Shown: piece after piece, positions 59,469 to 64,000 of the stretch
Numbering within the stretch: position 1 is the first letter of the stretch
Layout: each line of letters begins with the position of its first letter
DNA from: Sinohyriopsis cumingii
Lineage: Eukaryota; Mollusca; Bivalvia; Unionida; Unionidae
Direction of reading: 5' to 3'
DNA: 64,000 bases
NCBI GenBank assembly: GCA_028554795.2
Contig: CM068841.1
Location: 28,575,721-28,639,720 of the forward strand
The notes under the pieces: generated by a model
The model's database searches: none
The model's input: only the letters and a program-made list of their open reading frames with translations
What the model was told of the DNA's origin: nothing
Position numbers and translations under genes: made by a program

Positions 59469-62369
59469 TATAAAATAAACAACACCAACACATAGAATGT
59501 GTGACCGGTTTCGCTTTAATGCTTCATCAGACTGAATTCAAAACCTATTTTTTTAAATAGAAATTACCCTATTGACATCATTAATACTGCTTTCCAAAAG
59601 GTATCCTCTCTTACACAGCTTGAATCTTTACAATATAAAATCAAAAATAGAAATGAAGATATCATTCCTTTTGTTATTGAATATAATCCAAGTTTGCCTA
59701 ATATAGGTAAGATTATCAATAAATATTGGGATTTATTAAACTTATCATATAAAGCAAGTGTTAAATCGCTACACGAAAGCAAACCCAAACTTGCTTATAA
59801 AAGGACTAAAAATCTTAAAGATTTCCTAACTAATTCCAAATTAGAAAAACCATCATATAAAATAGGATCATCAACTAAATGTAATAGACCTAGATGTTCA
59901 CGCTGTTCATTTATTAATGAAAATACTTCTTTCAATAGTAATAATACGAAAGAAACTTTTAATATGCGTTGTGACATTAATTGTGCAACATCAAATGTTA
60001 TTTATTTGATAACGTGCAAAAAATGTGGCATCCAATATGTTGGACAAACCAGTCAACAAATATCTAAACGTATGAACCAACATAGATCAGATATAAAAAA
60101 TTATATCGATCAATCATTTTCATCTCATGTTGCCGCACATTTTAACAAAAATTCCCATACATTGCAAGATTTCTCCTTCCAACCTATTGTTAAAGCTGAT
60201 TCTGAAATGGAACGTCTACTAAAGGAAACCTATTGGATTCACTGTCTTAATACGGTATATCCAAATGGTCTAAATTCAAAACACTATATGACATTTAGTA
60301 ATTTTTTATTATTATTTTTTTTTTTTTTTCTGAATTATGTCCCCTTTTACAATTAGATATGAATATTTCATATTATTTTACTTTGCAGAAAATCTTGATT
60401 GATAAAAGTATAATCTAATAACATAAAAATAAGTTTACTAATTCTTTAAAAATGAAATTAAATTTGTAATTAATTACTAATATAATATGATTAATTATTT
60501 ATAAAATACTTGATAGTAACCGTAATGCACACCATATTTTTATTATATTTTTATTAAATAAATTGAGTTCTGATAACCACTGTAACAGCTATAAAGATTA
60601 TACTAGTATATGTGTTGTTTACATTTATCTTTGTAATTTTTTTTTTTTTTTTTTTGTAATTTATTTTCTTTTCATCTAATAAGCGTGTATTATACATAAT
60701 ACTAATATTACTAAAACTGTTTATCTCTATTTGTTAATAAATTGTATATATATATATGATATGTGTGATCTCTTATTTGAATTATGCCCTCTATTTCCCA
60801 GTATTCATATCTGCATATAACACTGGATTCAAGCAACACTAAATTTTCAAGTAGAAAATTTCCTTAGTTATTTTGGCCATATCACTTTAAAAGAGAATAA
60901 TACAAACTTCATTGTAACGAATTTTAACTGAGTAACCAGATTACAATATTGTAAAAATCCTTGATCAACTACCCTTAATCAAGATTTTTTTACTTTCTAA
61001 AGCATTTGAAACAATCGCTGTACCATGAACACGAGGGCAAATGCACGTGTGTCTTCAGATCATTCTGTTCGTCCTAATTTCTTTGTTGTGGATAAAACAT
61101 TACCATAACTGTTCATATATAACACACTAAAATGCATAACAGACATGGCTCCATTATAGTCGGCATATGAACTAAACCCTTCTTTCCAACTGAATCTACA
61201 CAGGCCTTAGAAGGAAGGTTTTGTAATATAACCACTCACTTTATATAGCTTCATTACAAAACTAAATTGATATGATTGCATATTTATGGTTTTATTATGT
61301 GTCTACATACTTGTAGCATTTGTAAGCATTGGTTAAATAGTATCTGCTTTGCTGCCTTTTTCGGTATGTTCACAAATATGAGTCAAGTCGTGAATTCCAC
61401 AAGATAACATTGTCCCATATGTTTCTGACCAACATAATTGCATTTTAAAGCTAAATCTTCAATAACACAATACCTAGGCTTTGTTTTTCACGAATTGTAT
61501 ATTTTTCTGAATATATTTTCCCAATGGTTTACAAAAACAGACAATCTAATAAACTGGTACTTCCCAGACAGAGCGATTTACTTACAGTTACAAACTAATT
61601 TTATGACAAAATTGTATACAAGAGGCAGTTCAAACAACCAGATCACCACTTCTGTTCTTAAAGCACAAATTCCTATTTACATGCTATTGTTAAAGTTTTG
61701 AAACACAAGTGTATATATTTTTTCATCAAAGGATAACATGTAGAAATCAGGCAGTGCTAGCTTCTAACTTGCTCGGGAAAGTGTTAATAGTCAATCAGGT
61801 ATCAAAACACATGCCTGTGAATGTGCAAGAGTTTCTTTGTCAGTGTAACTGATATCAACACTAGTTTCTTGATGGCTTGATGAATACATTTCACTACAAC
61901 ACAACACTAGAACTAACTTGCTATGGCAAGGGACCATCTAAAAAACTAGTCAGTCAATGTACTTCTAAAAAAATCTCAGGGCAAAGTTGTTTTTACTTTC
62001 CTAACAGAAGAAGGTAAAGGTTACATTTTTTAGTCACCCACTTTGCTTGGTAGTGTGACCCCTGCATTCCATTTAAAACATTGGAGGCAGTATTTGTCTC
62101 AGTTTGAAAAGATTATTGAGAATAAGAAATGCAACAGATGGAATTTTTTTTAGCTAAAGCATATAGATAATTCCACATATCTCTCTTTTCTAGTAATATC
62201 CTATCTTTTAAAAGGTTAATATTTAAACTTCAGAATAAGAATAAAATACAGCTTACCATGAGCTATTCTCTCTCTGACATCTAGATGAAGTGGGGTGGAT
62301 ACAACAGACTTTGTTAGAATCAAAATATTCTCAAGGCCAATCAAAACAACCAGGTATGGAAATATTTCC
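15675..62369 (-). CDS. SCAP: SCAP, SREBP cleavage-activating protein (partial, 8 exons, both ends outside window)
   Basis: SCAP is a polytopic ER membrane protein that binds SREBP through its cytosolic WD domain and carries it in COPII vesicles to the Golgi when sterol is low; sterol holds it on INSIG through the sterol-sensing domain. Eight minus-strand exons join in frame: 62369-62257, 56732-56638, 56048-55950, 33328-32999, 30276-29948, 27560-27101, 20261-20146 and 16141-15675. All have AG acceptors and GT donors. Peptides recall vertebrate SCAP in order: TM4-TM6 of the sterol-sensing domain, MELSDL (MELADL in human), TM7, lumenal loop with YNIS, TM8, VPLVLKGH, the first WD blade, and the GYDFS-containing insert. 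The order rules out the other sterol-sensing proteins (HMGCR, NPC1, Patched). The 5' exons (TM1, loop 1, TM2-3) and promoter lie beyond the right edge; the last WD blades and stop were not found. The gene spans over 46 kb here for about 669 codons. Confidence 0.95.
16142..20145 (-). other. SCAP: SCAP intron G-H
   Basis: A 4.0-kb intron. It holds a fragment near 16270-16320 (GTAGCAACAAGATTTTAAT) that recurs at 25985, and the 17-bp array at 17846-18075. Nothing else was recognised. Confidence 0.75.
17846..18075. repeat. 17-bp AT-rich minisatellite, degenerate
   Basis: Consecutive 17-mers such as AGTATCTCATAAGTATT, AGTATCTCATTAATATT, GATATCCCATGAATATT and GGTATTCAATGAATATT. Confidence 0.8.
20146..20261 (-). 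CDS. SCAP: SCAP exon G: first WD blade
   Basis: A 116-nt exon reading [19 protein letters not shown] then [19 protein letters not shown], matching human DIECLASDGMLLVSCCLAG and HVCVWDAQTGDCLTRIPR. It is the last strand group of a WD40 blade (xRIWD). The cytosolic propeller binds the C-terminal domain of SREBP. Acceptor ATGTTACAG, donor GG|GTGAGT, leaving two bases for the next exon. Confidence 0.95.
20408..20513. repeat. 35-bp tandem triplication
   Basis: Three near-identical units of TAAATATTGCCAGGCCTTCT followed by CATCCAATCAAATTT. Confidence 0.92.
22051..25675. repeat. 34-bp minisatellite, ~107 copies, with 952-bp higher-order repeat
   Basis: The unit is TATGTCAACATGGCCATACC followed by TTGAAGAGAAGCGG, with variants at a few fixed places (CAGT/CGGT/TGGT/CGAT, CCTTG/CCATG). 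From about 23100 the pattern of variants repeats at exactly 952 bp (28 units): for example CCTTGAAAAG at 23109, 24061 and 25013. Two full higher-order copies and part of a third are present. Near 22.2-22.5 kb a ~140-bp period is repeated about three times. The unit lacks stops in most frames, so long open frames occur, but it is not a multiple of three and sits inside a SCAP intron. Confidence 0.97.
27101..27560 (-). CDS. SCAP: SCAP exon F: end of lumenal loop 7, TM8, linker to WD domain
   Basis: A 460-nt exon. It begins [17 protein letters not shown] (human RYISLLPVIPVTL), runs through an acidic lumenal stretch, and then has a strongly hydrophobic span ([18 protein letters not shown]) equivalent to TM8. 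A basic Cys/Arg-rich cytosolic stretch follows ([12 protein letters not shown]), and the exon ends [12 protein letters not shown], like human EIVPLVLRGH, where the WD propeller starts. Acceptor TTCTTACAG, donor CAG|GTGAGT, phase 0 at the 3' end. Confidence 0.95.
28682..28937 (+). mobile_element. tRNA-derived SINE, family 1, copy 4
   Basis: The best-preserved copy: GGGGCCCCAAGTGGCCGAGT head, GGGTTCAAGTCTCAG B-box region, GTGAGAAAGCTTGCCAGTAG body, ATTAAACCCTAC then ACA repeats. The target-site duplication is ATGAACATGTATT (28669-28681) and ATGAACATGCATT (28938-28950). It is inserted in a copy of the ACAGGTAAGTATGAACATG repeat also seen at 29.6-29.8 kb. Confidence 0.95.
29630..29845. repeat. 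Degenerate tandem repeat, ~35-55 bp units
   Basis: Units contain ATACAGCTATACAGGTAAGT and ATGAACAGG with variable spacing; a related single unit flanks the SINE at 28.64 kb. Unit length is irregular. Confidence 0.7.
29948..30276 (-). CDS. SCAP: SCAP exon E: TM7 and ER lumenal loop 7
   Basis: A 329-nt exon starting [15 protein letters not shown], equivalent to human AGTVVWIGILVYTD in TM7. About 80 polar residues rich in Gln, Ser and acidic residues follow. The exon then ends [19 protein letters not shown] plus IYG, equivalent to human [20 protein letters not shown]. The YNIS sequon corresponds to a known N-glycosylated position of human SCAP, and the tyrosine before it is in the stretch known to contact lumenal loop 1. 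It ends with two bases (CG) of an arginine codon completed by the next exon. Acceptor TTCCTACAG, donor GTGAGT. Confidence 0.95.
30277..32998 (-). other. SCAP: SCAP intron D-E
   Basis: A 2.7-kb intron containing a solo LTR at 30828-31283. No other feature was recognised. Confidence 0.8.
30828..31283 (+). mobile_element. Solo LTR fossil, related to Gmr1-type LTRs
   Basis: Starts TGTGTCAAGTATTTCAT and ends CACTCTTCTCTGTTACTT ... TTGTAACA, with GGGAAATAAATTATTTGG near the end. Closest in the window to the copy at 42.5 kb; more distantly similar to the LTRs at 6.0 and 11.4 kb. No internal region is present. Confidence 0.7.
32999..33328 (-). CDS. SCAP: SCAP exon D: cytosolic loop 6 and entry to TM7
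   Basis: A 330-nt, 110-codon, phase-0 exon. It opens LSDLHRKN, completing the COPII sorting motif as MELSDL instead of human MELADL. A Ser/Thr/Gly-rich middle with no clear counterpart follows, then [15 protein letters not shown], matching human VVYFLARTRLAQRLIM just before TM7. The acceptor is TATCCTTTCAG and the donor ATG|GTAGGT. Loop 6 is the cytosolic loop that exposes the sorting signal in low sterol. Confidence 0.95.
36000..36235. repeat. Degenerate ~50-bp tandem repeat
   Basis: Variants of GGATTTATGACTTGATGGTA followed by TCAAATTTAGAA-type sequence recur about every 50 bp; two related units are at 34200-34270. Confidence 0.7.
36855..36998. repeat. 71-bp tandem duplication
   Basis: Two nearly identical units of GTAGTGTGAATATATAACAA ... 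CTTAGCCATGAACCAGATTA ... TTATGAAA. Confidence 0.9.
37080..38870. repeat. Decayed ~150-190-bp tandem repeat
   Basis: Recurrent blocks TCTGAGATCTTGATGA, CCAAGTTTGATCAAA, GGCATCCAGAGTGGTA-like, and CCAATCAGATAC ... CACCTCATTA recur at irregular 150-190-bp spacing. Strongly diverged; family not recognised. Confidence 0.65.
39420..40385. repeat. 45-bp minisatellite, interrupted
   Basis: Unit TTACAAGGTCTTATATAAGG followed by TTAATAAATGCCAAGGCAATCTTTG, about 7 copies before and 10 after an insertion at 39733-39922. The unit is a multiple of three, giving 15-residue repeat frames ([15 protein letters not shown]) that are not taken as genes. Confidence 0.93.
39733..39922 (+). mobile_element. Short non-LTR-type insertion in the 45-bp array
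   Basis: About 190 bp of sequence foreign to the array, ending GTAGTCTGAAATAAAAAATT then TCTTATTCTTATT, like the 3' tail of a LINE or LINE-dependent SINE. TTATTAC stands at both borders (39726-39732 and 39916-39922), as expected for a target-site duplication. Family not identified. Confidence 0.6.
41470..41765. repeat. Imperfect inverted repeat, MITE-like
   Basis: The left arm (AAAAAAGC ... GGGGAAAAAATCATTGCCTC then AGACTACCCC) is matched in reverse complement by the right arm (GGGGGTAATCTGAGG ... ATGATTTTTTCCCCCC ... GCTTTTTTT). AACTCGGATCT stands outside both arms at about 41475 and 41731. Confidence 0.6.
42093..42416 (-). mobile_element. tRNA-derived SINE, family 2
   Basis: On the minus strand the head reads TGGCCTAGTGGTTAGAGCGG (A box) and GGTTCGAACCCGGG (B box), followed by a body with TGCTAGACGC-type sequence and a (CA)n-like tail. 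It is unrelated in body and tail to family 1. Flanks GGTCAAGTAGGGA (42080-42092) and GGTCAAGTAGAGA (42417-42429) are a 13-bp target-site duplication with one mismatch. Confidence 0.9.
42501..42939 (+). mobile_element. Solo LTR fossil, sister of the copy at 30.8 kb
   Basis: Starts TGTTGTGTCTAGTGTTTCAT and ends near GTTGTAATA, with GGGAAATATATTATTTCTTG near the end. Block order matches 30828-31283. No internal region. Confidence 0.65.
43022..45258 (+). repeat. ~1-kb hairpin-bearing repeat, copy 1, split by a 1.2-kb insertion
   Basis: Homologous in inverted orientation to 57645-58625. It starts with an imperfect hairpin (GCATTTCTATGGGAAAATAT ... CGGATGGA ... TCCATCCG ... ATATTTTCCCCATACAAATG, 43038-43152), continues through CGCACATAACTC to 43368, is interrupted, and resumes at about 44583 (ACTTTCGAAAGAAAA). 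It runs on to AATCAGCTGGTATG at 45258, where a SINE is inserted. No coding signature was recognised. Confidence 0.75.
43369..44582. repeat. 1.2-kb insertion with a ~47-bp degenerate minisatellite
   Basis: Absent from the other copy of the host repeat. Its left half (43376-43970) is a tandem array of GTCTAGGGACAATGGGAAAT with TTTAACATGGGGAATAGATC, period 47 bp where best kept. Its right half has a TAGG run and a CA-rich stretch. ACATAA lies at both borders (about 43363-43368 and 44584-44589) and may be a short target-site duplication. Confidence 0.65.
45259..45490 (-). mobile_element. tRNA-derived SINE, family 1, copy 5 (5'-truncated)
   Basis: Reverse copy with a TTG-repeat tail, GGGTTTAACGCCATTTTTCA and a B box (read on the minus strand GGGTTCGAGTCTCGG). 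It ends inside the A box (GCGCTTTAGACC), so the 5' end is missing. It sits exactly at the 3' limit of the ~1-kb repeat copy. Confidence 0.9.
46064..46464. repeat. Left arm of a ~400-bp inverted repeat
   Basis: Pairs with 46921-47320 from AGTCCGAGTTTCCTCTGACC at its outer end to GTCACGTGATAT at its inner end, with scattered mismatches. Read outward (minus strand) it has a 61-codon frame from 46361 to 46176 containing [17 protein letters not shown] and ending KRLPHADTK. No domain was recognised. Confidence 0.92.
46394..46934. promoter_or_regulatory. Cluster of six CACGTG E-boxes
   Basis: CACGTG occurs at 46394, 46451, 46642, 46661, 46692 and 46929. Two of these (46392-46401 and 46659-46668) are the full palindrome GTCACGTGAC, the consensus bound by MiT/TFE and related bHLH-zip factors. 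I counted about five CACGTG in the rest of the window. That it acts as an enhancer or promoter is inference. Confidence 0.5.
46465..46920. other. Loop of the inverted repeat
   Basis: About 455 bp between the arms. It has open frames on both strands over 46520-46816 (the plus-strand one contains [12 protein letters not shown] and CQCGSH), neither assigned to a family. A ~50-bp tandem duplication (TTGAGAATTAAGTGTGCATT ... TTGACAAACATT) lies at about 46779-46872. Confidence 0.6.
46921..47320. repeat. Right arm of the ~400-bp inverted repeat
   Basis: Reverse complement of the left arm. Read on the plus strand it carries the parallel frame ([17 protein letters not shown] ... KRLPHADTK then stop) at about 47000-47209, so both arms keep the same peptide and stop, facing outward. 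Confidence 0.92.
48318..48473 (+). CDS. Small open frame, 51 codons, unrecognised
   Basis: ATG to TAA, reading [19 protein letters not shown] and ending NVERADYRA, with a mixed polar/hydrophobic composition unlike the AT-rich junk frames nearby. It lies in a relatively GC-richer stretch (about 47.9-48.5 kb) on the strand opposite SCAP. No domain, promoter or splice site could be tied to it. It may be an exon, a small gene or a transposon scrap. Confidence 0.25.
   Translation: MEIPVSDFEPGNGVKYESDVQVQLTKIDGMTVIFPFGGISKLNVERADYRA
49305..49550. repeat. Dispersed ~250-bp repeat, copy 2
   Basis: Matches 4385-4640 block by block (ATATGTCTATCTGTAATCTG, GGAAATACAACC, TGTGTATCATTTCACCCC). Family unknown. 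Confidence 0.6.
53795..54145. repeat. ~83-100-bp tandem repeat, ~4 copies
   Basis: Units contain TTTCACTGTCAAACTTAACA, TCTGTAATAAATCAATATTC, and GTCTAGCAGCCAGGTCATAT followed by AATGTTATA. Confidence 0.85.
54245..54455 (-). mobile_element. tRNA-derived SINE, family 1, copy 6 (old)
   Basis: Degraded reverse copy: GTTTAACGCCATTTTTCAGT, GATAGGCTATA, GAAGAACCATCGAGCCACGA and GAGGTGAGATGCCAGTGATC are recognisable. The tail and the A box are decayed. Confidence 0.8.
55950..56048 (-). CDS. SCAP: SCAP exon C: sterol-sensing domain TM6 and start of COPII motif
   Basis: A 99-nt, 33-codon, phase-0 exon. It reads [18 protein letters not shown] followed by [15 protein letters not shown]. The aspartates equivalent to human D428 (SDFF) and D443 (DIRRM), both known to matter for INSIG/sterol control, are present. 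The exon stops after ME, so the Sec24-binding hexapeptide is split across a 22.6-kb intron and completed by LSDL in the next exon. Donor GTAGGG, acceptor CTCTCAACAG. Confidence 0.95.
56049..56637 (-). other. SCAP: SCAP intron B-C
   Basis: A 589-bp intron, AT-rich, with no recognised feature. Confidence 0.85.
56638..56732 (-). CDS. SCAP: SCAP exon B: sterol-sensing domain, start of TM5
   Basis: This 95-nt exon completes a glycine codon and reads [18 protein letters not shown] then [13 protein letters not shown], matching human [32 protein letters not shown]-type sequence in the fifth span. The acceptor is CTATTACAG and the donor CAG|GTAAAT, ending in phase 0. The first ~25 bases of the exon plus its acceptor recur 2.1 kb upstream in the intron at 58813-58880, an apparent partial duplication (see findings). 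Confidence 0.95.
57128..57403 (+). pseudogene. BED-type zinc-finger fragment, hAT/ZBED-like
   Basis: The frame starts ATG at 57128 ([20 protein letters not shown]) and continues [19 protein letters not shown] then [10 protein letters not shown]. The Cys-x2-Cys, Gly-Asn-x-Ser and His-His placement resembles a BED finger (CxxC ... GNTSNLxxHL ... H), the DNA-binding head of hAT transposases and ZBED proteins. It stops after 91 codons, the last part being low-quality, and no transposase core follows. It is a likely dead scrap of a hAT transposon on the strand opposite SCAP; other zinc fingers remain possible. Confidence 0.5.
57645..58625 (-). repeat. ~1-kb hairpin-bearing repeat, copy 2 (uninterrupted)
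   Basis: Reverse-complement homologue of 43022-45258, lacking the 1.2-kb insertion and the SINE. The hairpin is at 58490-58610 (GCATTTGTATGGGAAAATAT ... ATATTTTCCCATAAAAATGC). Both ends fade into unrelated sequence at about 57645 and 58625. Nature unknown; no terminal repeats or coding region were recognised. Confidence 0.75.
58813..58880 (-). pseudogene. SCAP: Partial duplicate of the SCAP exon B acceptor and exon start
   Basis: Read on the minus strand, ATTGATGGCCTTTTCTATTA then CAG and about 25 exon-like bases (TTAAGCGAAGAGGGATAGTC) match the intron end and start of exon B at 56757-56710. Homology stops after GTCAATCA. The polypyrimidine tract and AG are kept, so it is a decoy acceptor 2.1 kb upstream of the real one. 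Confidence 0.75.
59391..59464. repeat. (AT)n microsatellite, ~74 bp
   Basis: An uninterrupted AT run directly preceding the hammerhead/Penelope fragment. Confidence 0.97.
59491..59536 (-). ncRNA. Hammerhead ribozyme motif of Penelope type
   Basis: On the minus strand: CUGAUGA (core), A, GC-AUUAAA-GC (stem-loop II), GAAA (core), then ACCGGU with C as the cleavage base (GUC). Stem III is only the self-complementary ACCGGU without a loop, as in minimal hammerheads known from Penelope-like elements, which may need a dimer. Stem I can form two inner pairs (GU/AC) and four outer pairs (GAAU/AUUC) around an internal loop. It lies between the AT run and the Penelope coding fragment. Cleavage activity is inference. 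Confidence 0.65.
59520..60356 (+). mobile_element. Penelope-like element fragment: RT end plus GIY-YIG endonuclease
   Basis: An open frame from about 59520 to the stop at 60354-60356. It enters inside the RT C-terminus ([31 protein letters not shown]). A Cys-rich linker follows (CNRPRCSRC), then the GIY-YIG endonuclease in its Penelope form ([17 protein letters not shown]), RMNQHRSDI, and the conserved glutamate region [15 protein letters not shown] ending VYPNGLNSK. These domains cut DNA and prime reverse transcription in Penelope-like retroelements. The element is 5'-truncated, with most of RT missing, and begins right beside the hammerhead motif, the usual look of a truncated copy joined to its pseudo-LTR. 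The remaining frame has no stop, so it is fairly young. It lies in a SCAP intron, opposite strand. Confidence 0.9.
62257..62369 (-). CDS. SCAP: SCAP exon A: sterol-sensing domain, TM4
   Basis: The 113-nt exon starts with one base finishing the previous codon, then reads [18 protein letters not shown] and continues [19 protein letters not shown] before one leftover base. This matches human SCAP around [19 protein letters not shown], the fourth membrane span of the sterol-sensing domain. The acceptor is TTTACTTCAG and the donor GTAAG. It is the most upstream SCAP exon recognised in the window. The preceding exons, which would carry TM1-TM3 and the sterol-resistance residues known at human Y298 and L315, are not seen between here and the right edge. 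Confidence 0.95.
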
Positions 62370-64000
62370 CTGAAGTAAATCAAAGAAAAATTATTTTAAA
62401 TCATATAATTTGGAATTCCATTGTTCATAACAATATTTTTTTCAACTTTCTCTGTTTCTAAATACCTACTTGACATTTTCACAAGTTAAACTGAATCTGA
62501 TTCAACAAATTCTCTGCAATTTTATGCTCTAGAAAAAAACTGATTGACAGCATTCAACAAAACACATAATTCTTTGTTAAAGCACAAGCAGATATGTAAG
62601 TAGCTAAGTAATTAAATTTACGTACTTGGACAAATGTTTACTGAATTTAACTTTTTTCAAATCATGATCTTGCAAAAATGTGGCATACAATATACTGGAC
62701 AAACCAGTCAACAAATATCTAAATGTATGAACCAGCATAGATCATTAAAAAAATTATTTATTATTCATCAATCATTTTCATCTCATGTTGCTGCCCATTT
62801 TAACAACAGTTCCCACACTTTGCAAAATTTCTCTTTTCAACCTATTGTTATAGCTGATTCTGAGATGGAATGTCTGCTAAAGGACACCTACTGAATTCAC
62901 CATCTTAATATGGTATATCTAAATGATCTAAATTCCAAAACTCTATACAACATTCATTAATCCCTTCTTTTTTCTTTAATTATGTCCCCTGTTTACAATT
63001 AGTTAAGAATATTTTTATATTACTGTATATAATCGTGTATAAACCTGTTTGCGTATAAGCCAACCCCCAAACTGAACAGGTATAAACACCTAAAAAAAGT
63101 GCATGACCCACATATTAGCCGACATACAACTCCAAGACATCTCAAGATGCACAAGGTAAATTCTAAATGCATTTATTTAGGCAAACTTAGATTTTAAAAA
63201 ATTACATGTATACTTATCTCAAGGTTGGCATTAATGATTATTAAAAAGAAATGGTAAAAACTTGTTTGAAAAGTAATTAATTTAATTATCTGTTTTCTTA
63301 TTCTTTCTGCCTAATTTAGATTTGTGTATAATTTGATCAAACGATGACACAAATTTAGCATTCACGAGTTGCTGTAACACTACCTATCTCTTTTGACTCA
63401 ATTATTGTTTGTTTATGCATTATTGCATTGGACATTTGATATCAGTGCACTGGTAATTATGTTTTTACTTTGCTTTGAAATTGTAAATAGCTAACTCAAT
63501 AAAACGTAATCCCAGTATGACAACACAACGAATAAACAATACGGTTTGATGCTAATACCATAAAAGCTGAGTTGTAGTTTGCTTTGATGTACGCGACCTT
63601 ACACCATACCTGTCAACTTTCATGCCGGGAGGAAAAAGAACTCCAGATTGTTTGGGTCGCTTCACACCTATCTTCCGATTTCATTATATCTTCCGATTTT
63701 TGCAGAGAACTCCTGATTATTACATTATGTCTTCAATTTTCATTTCTTCTAAACAAGAAAAATCCTATATGTTCTGTTCTATCACCTGCTTATTATTGTT
63801 GTGACAAAATAATTACTTTACTATAAAGAATTTGCTTCTTTACTAAATAGAATGTTAAGTTTAAACATTATTCATGTAAATTAATGATTTCTTTTACCTC
63901 TATAATAATAAAAAAAATAAAAAAAGAAACCAGAACAAAAAAGTAAATCACAACAATAAAATTGTCCACAATTAATTTCAATCCCAAGATTGATCACTTC
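62370..64000. other. Sequence upstream of SCAP exon A
   Basis: Presumably an intron of SCAP. It contains one Penelope-like fragment and, near 63030-63130, a stretch like a widespread invertebrate repeat (CGTATAAGCCAACCCCCAAA). No SCAP exon for TM2-TM3 was recognised. Confidence 0.5.
62665..62965 (+). mobile_element. Penelope-like element fragment, GIY-YIG end, copy 2
   Basis: Close relative of the fragment at 59.5-60.4 kb: [43 protein letters not shown]. The conserved tryptophan codon after DTY is a TGA stop (62892-62894), and the frame then reads IHHLNMVYLNDLNSK. It begins abruptly inside the endonuclease domain, so it is a 5'-truncated, dead copy, more decayed than the first. Confidence 0.85.

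Larger units (their letters stand above)
56733..62256 (-). other. SCAP: SCAP intron A-B
   Basis: A 5.5-kb intron with a BED-finger fragment, the second copy of the ~1-kb hairpin repeat, the duplicated exon-B edge, an AT run, the hammerhead motif and a Penelope-like fragment. The part from 60.4 to 62.2 kb is AT-rich with nothing recognised. Confidence 0.8.

Overview
This is animal nuclear DNA: AT-rich, intron-rich, crowded with repeats and without bacterial-style gene packing. The repeats (tRNA-derived SINEs ending in ACA runs, a second tRNA-SINE family, Penelope-like fragments with a hammerhead ribozyme motif, a Gmr1-type Gypsy fossil) fit a lophotrochozoan, most likely a bivalve mollusc. That placement is inference; the reading of the sequence is direct.

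The one confidently recognised host gene is on the minus strand: SCAP, the sterol-sensing chaperone that escorts SREBP from ER to Golgi. Eight exons (62257-62369, 56638-56732, 55950-56048, 32999-33328, 29948-30276, 27101-27560, 20146-20261, 15675-16141) total 2009 nt, about 669 codons. They join in frame at GT/AG borders and cover the second half of the sterol-sensing domain, the COPII-sorting loop (read here as MELSDL), TM7, lumenal loop 7, TM8, the first WD blade and the low-complexity insert of the WD domain. The N-terminal exons lie beyond the right edge. The remaining WD exons were not found and probably lie beyond the left edge.

Almost everything else is intron or flank made of repeats. 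1-15.6 kb: SINEs and a broken Gmr1-type LTR retrotransposon (6.0-12.3 kb) sitting in a decayed ~160-bp repeat array, then 23-bp and 51-bp minisatellites. 16-27 kb: introns with a 17-bp AT-rich array and a 3.6-kb, 34-bp minisatellite (22.05-25.68 kb) with a 952-bp higher-order period. 27.6-33 kb: SINE, solo LTR and decayed tandem repeats. 33.3-55.9 kb: one giant intron with a 45-bp minisatellite split by an insertion, a second SINE family, solo LTR, a ~1-kb repeat carrying a hairpin and a 1.2-kb insertion, and a 400-bp-arm inverted repeat around a cluster of CACGTG sites. 56.7-62.3 kb: a BED-finger fragment, an inverted second copy of the ~1-kb repeat, a duplicated SCAP exon edge, a long AT run, and a Penelope-like fragment next to a hammerhead ribozyme motif. 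A second Penelope fragment lies at 62.66 kb.

The observations most worth following are the inverted repeat with six E-boxes (two of them exact GTCACGTGAC) inside a SREBP-pathway gene, the nested 34/952-bp minisatellite, the hammerhead/Penelope junction, the ~1-kb hairpin repeat family, and the duplicated splice-acceptor fragment of SCAP.
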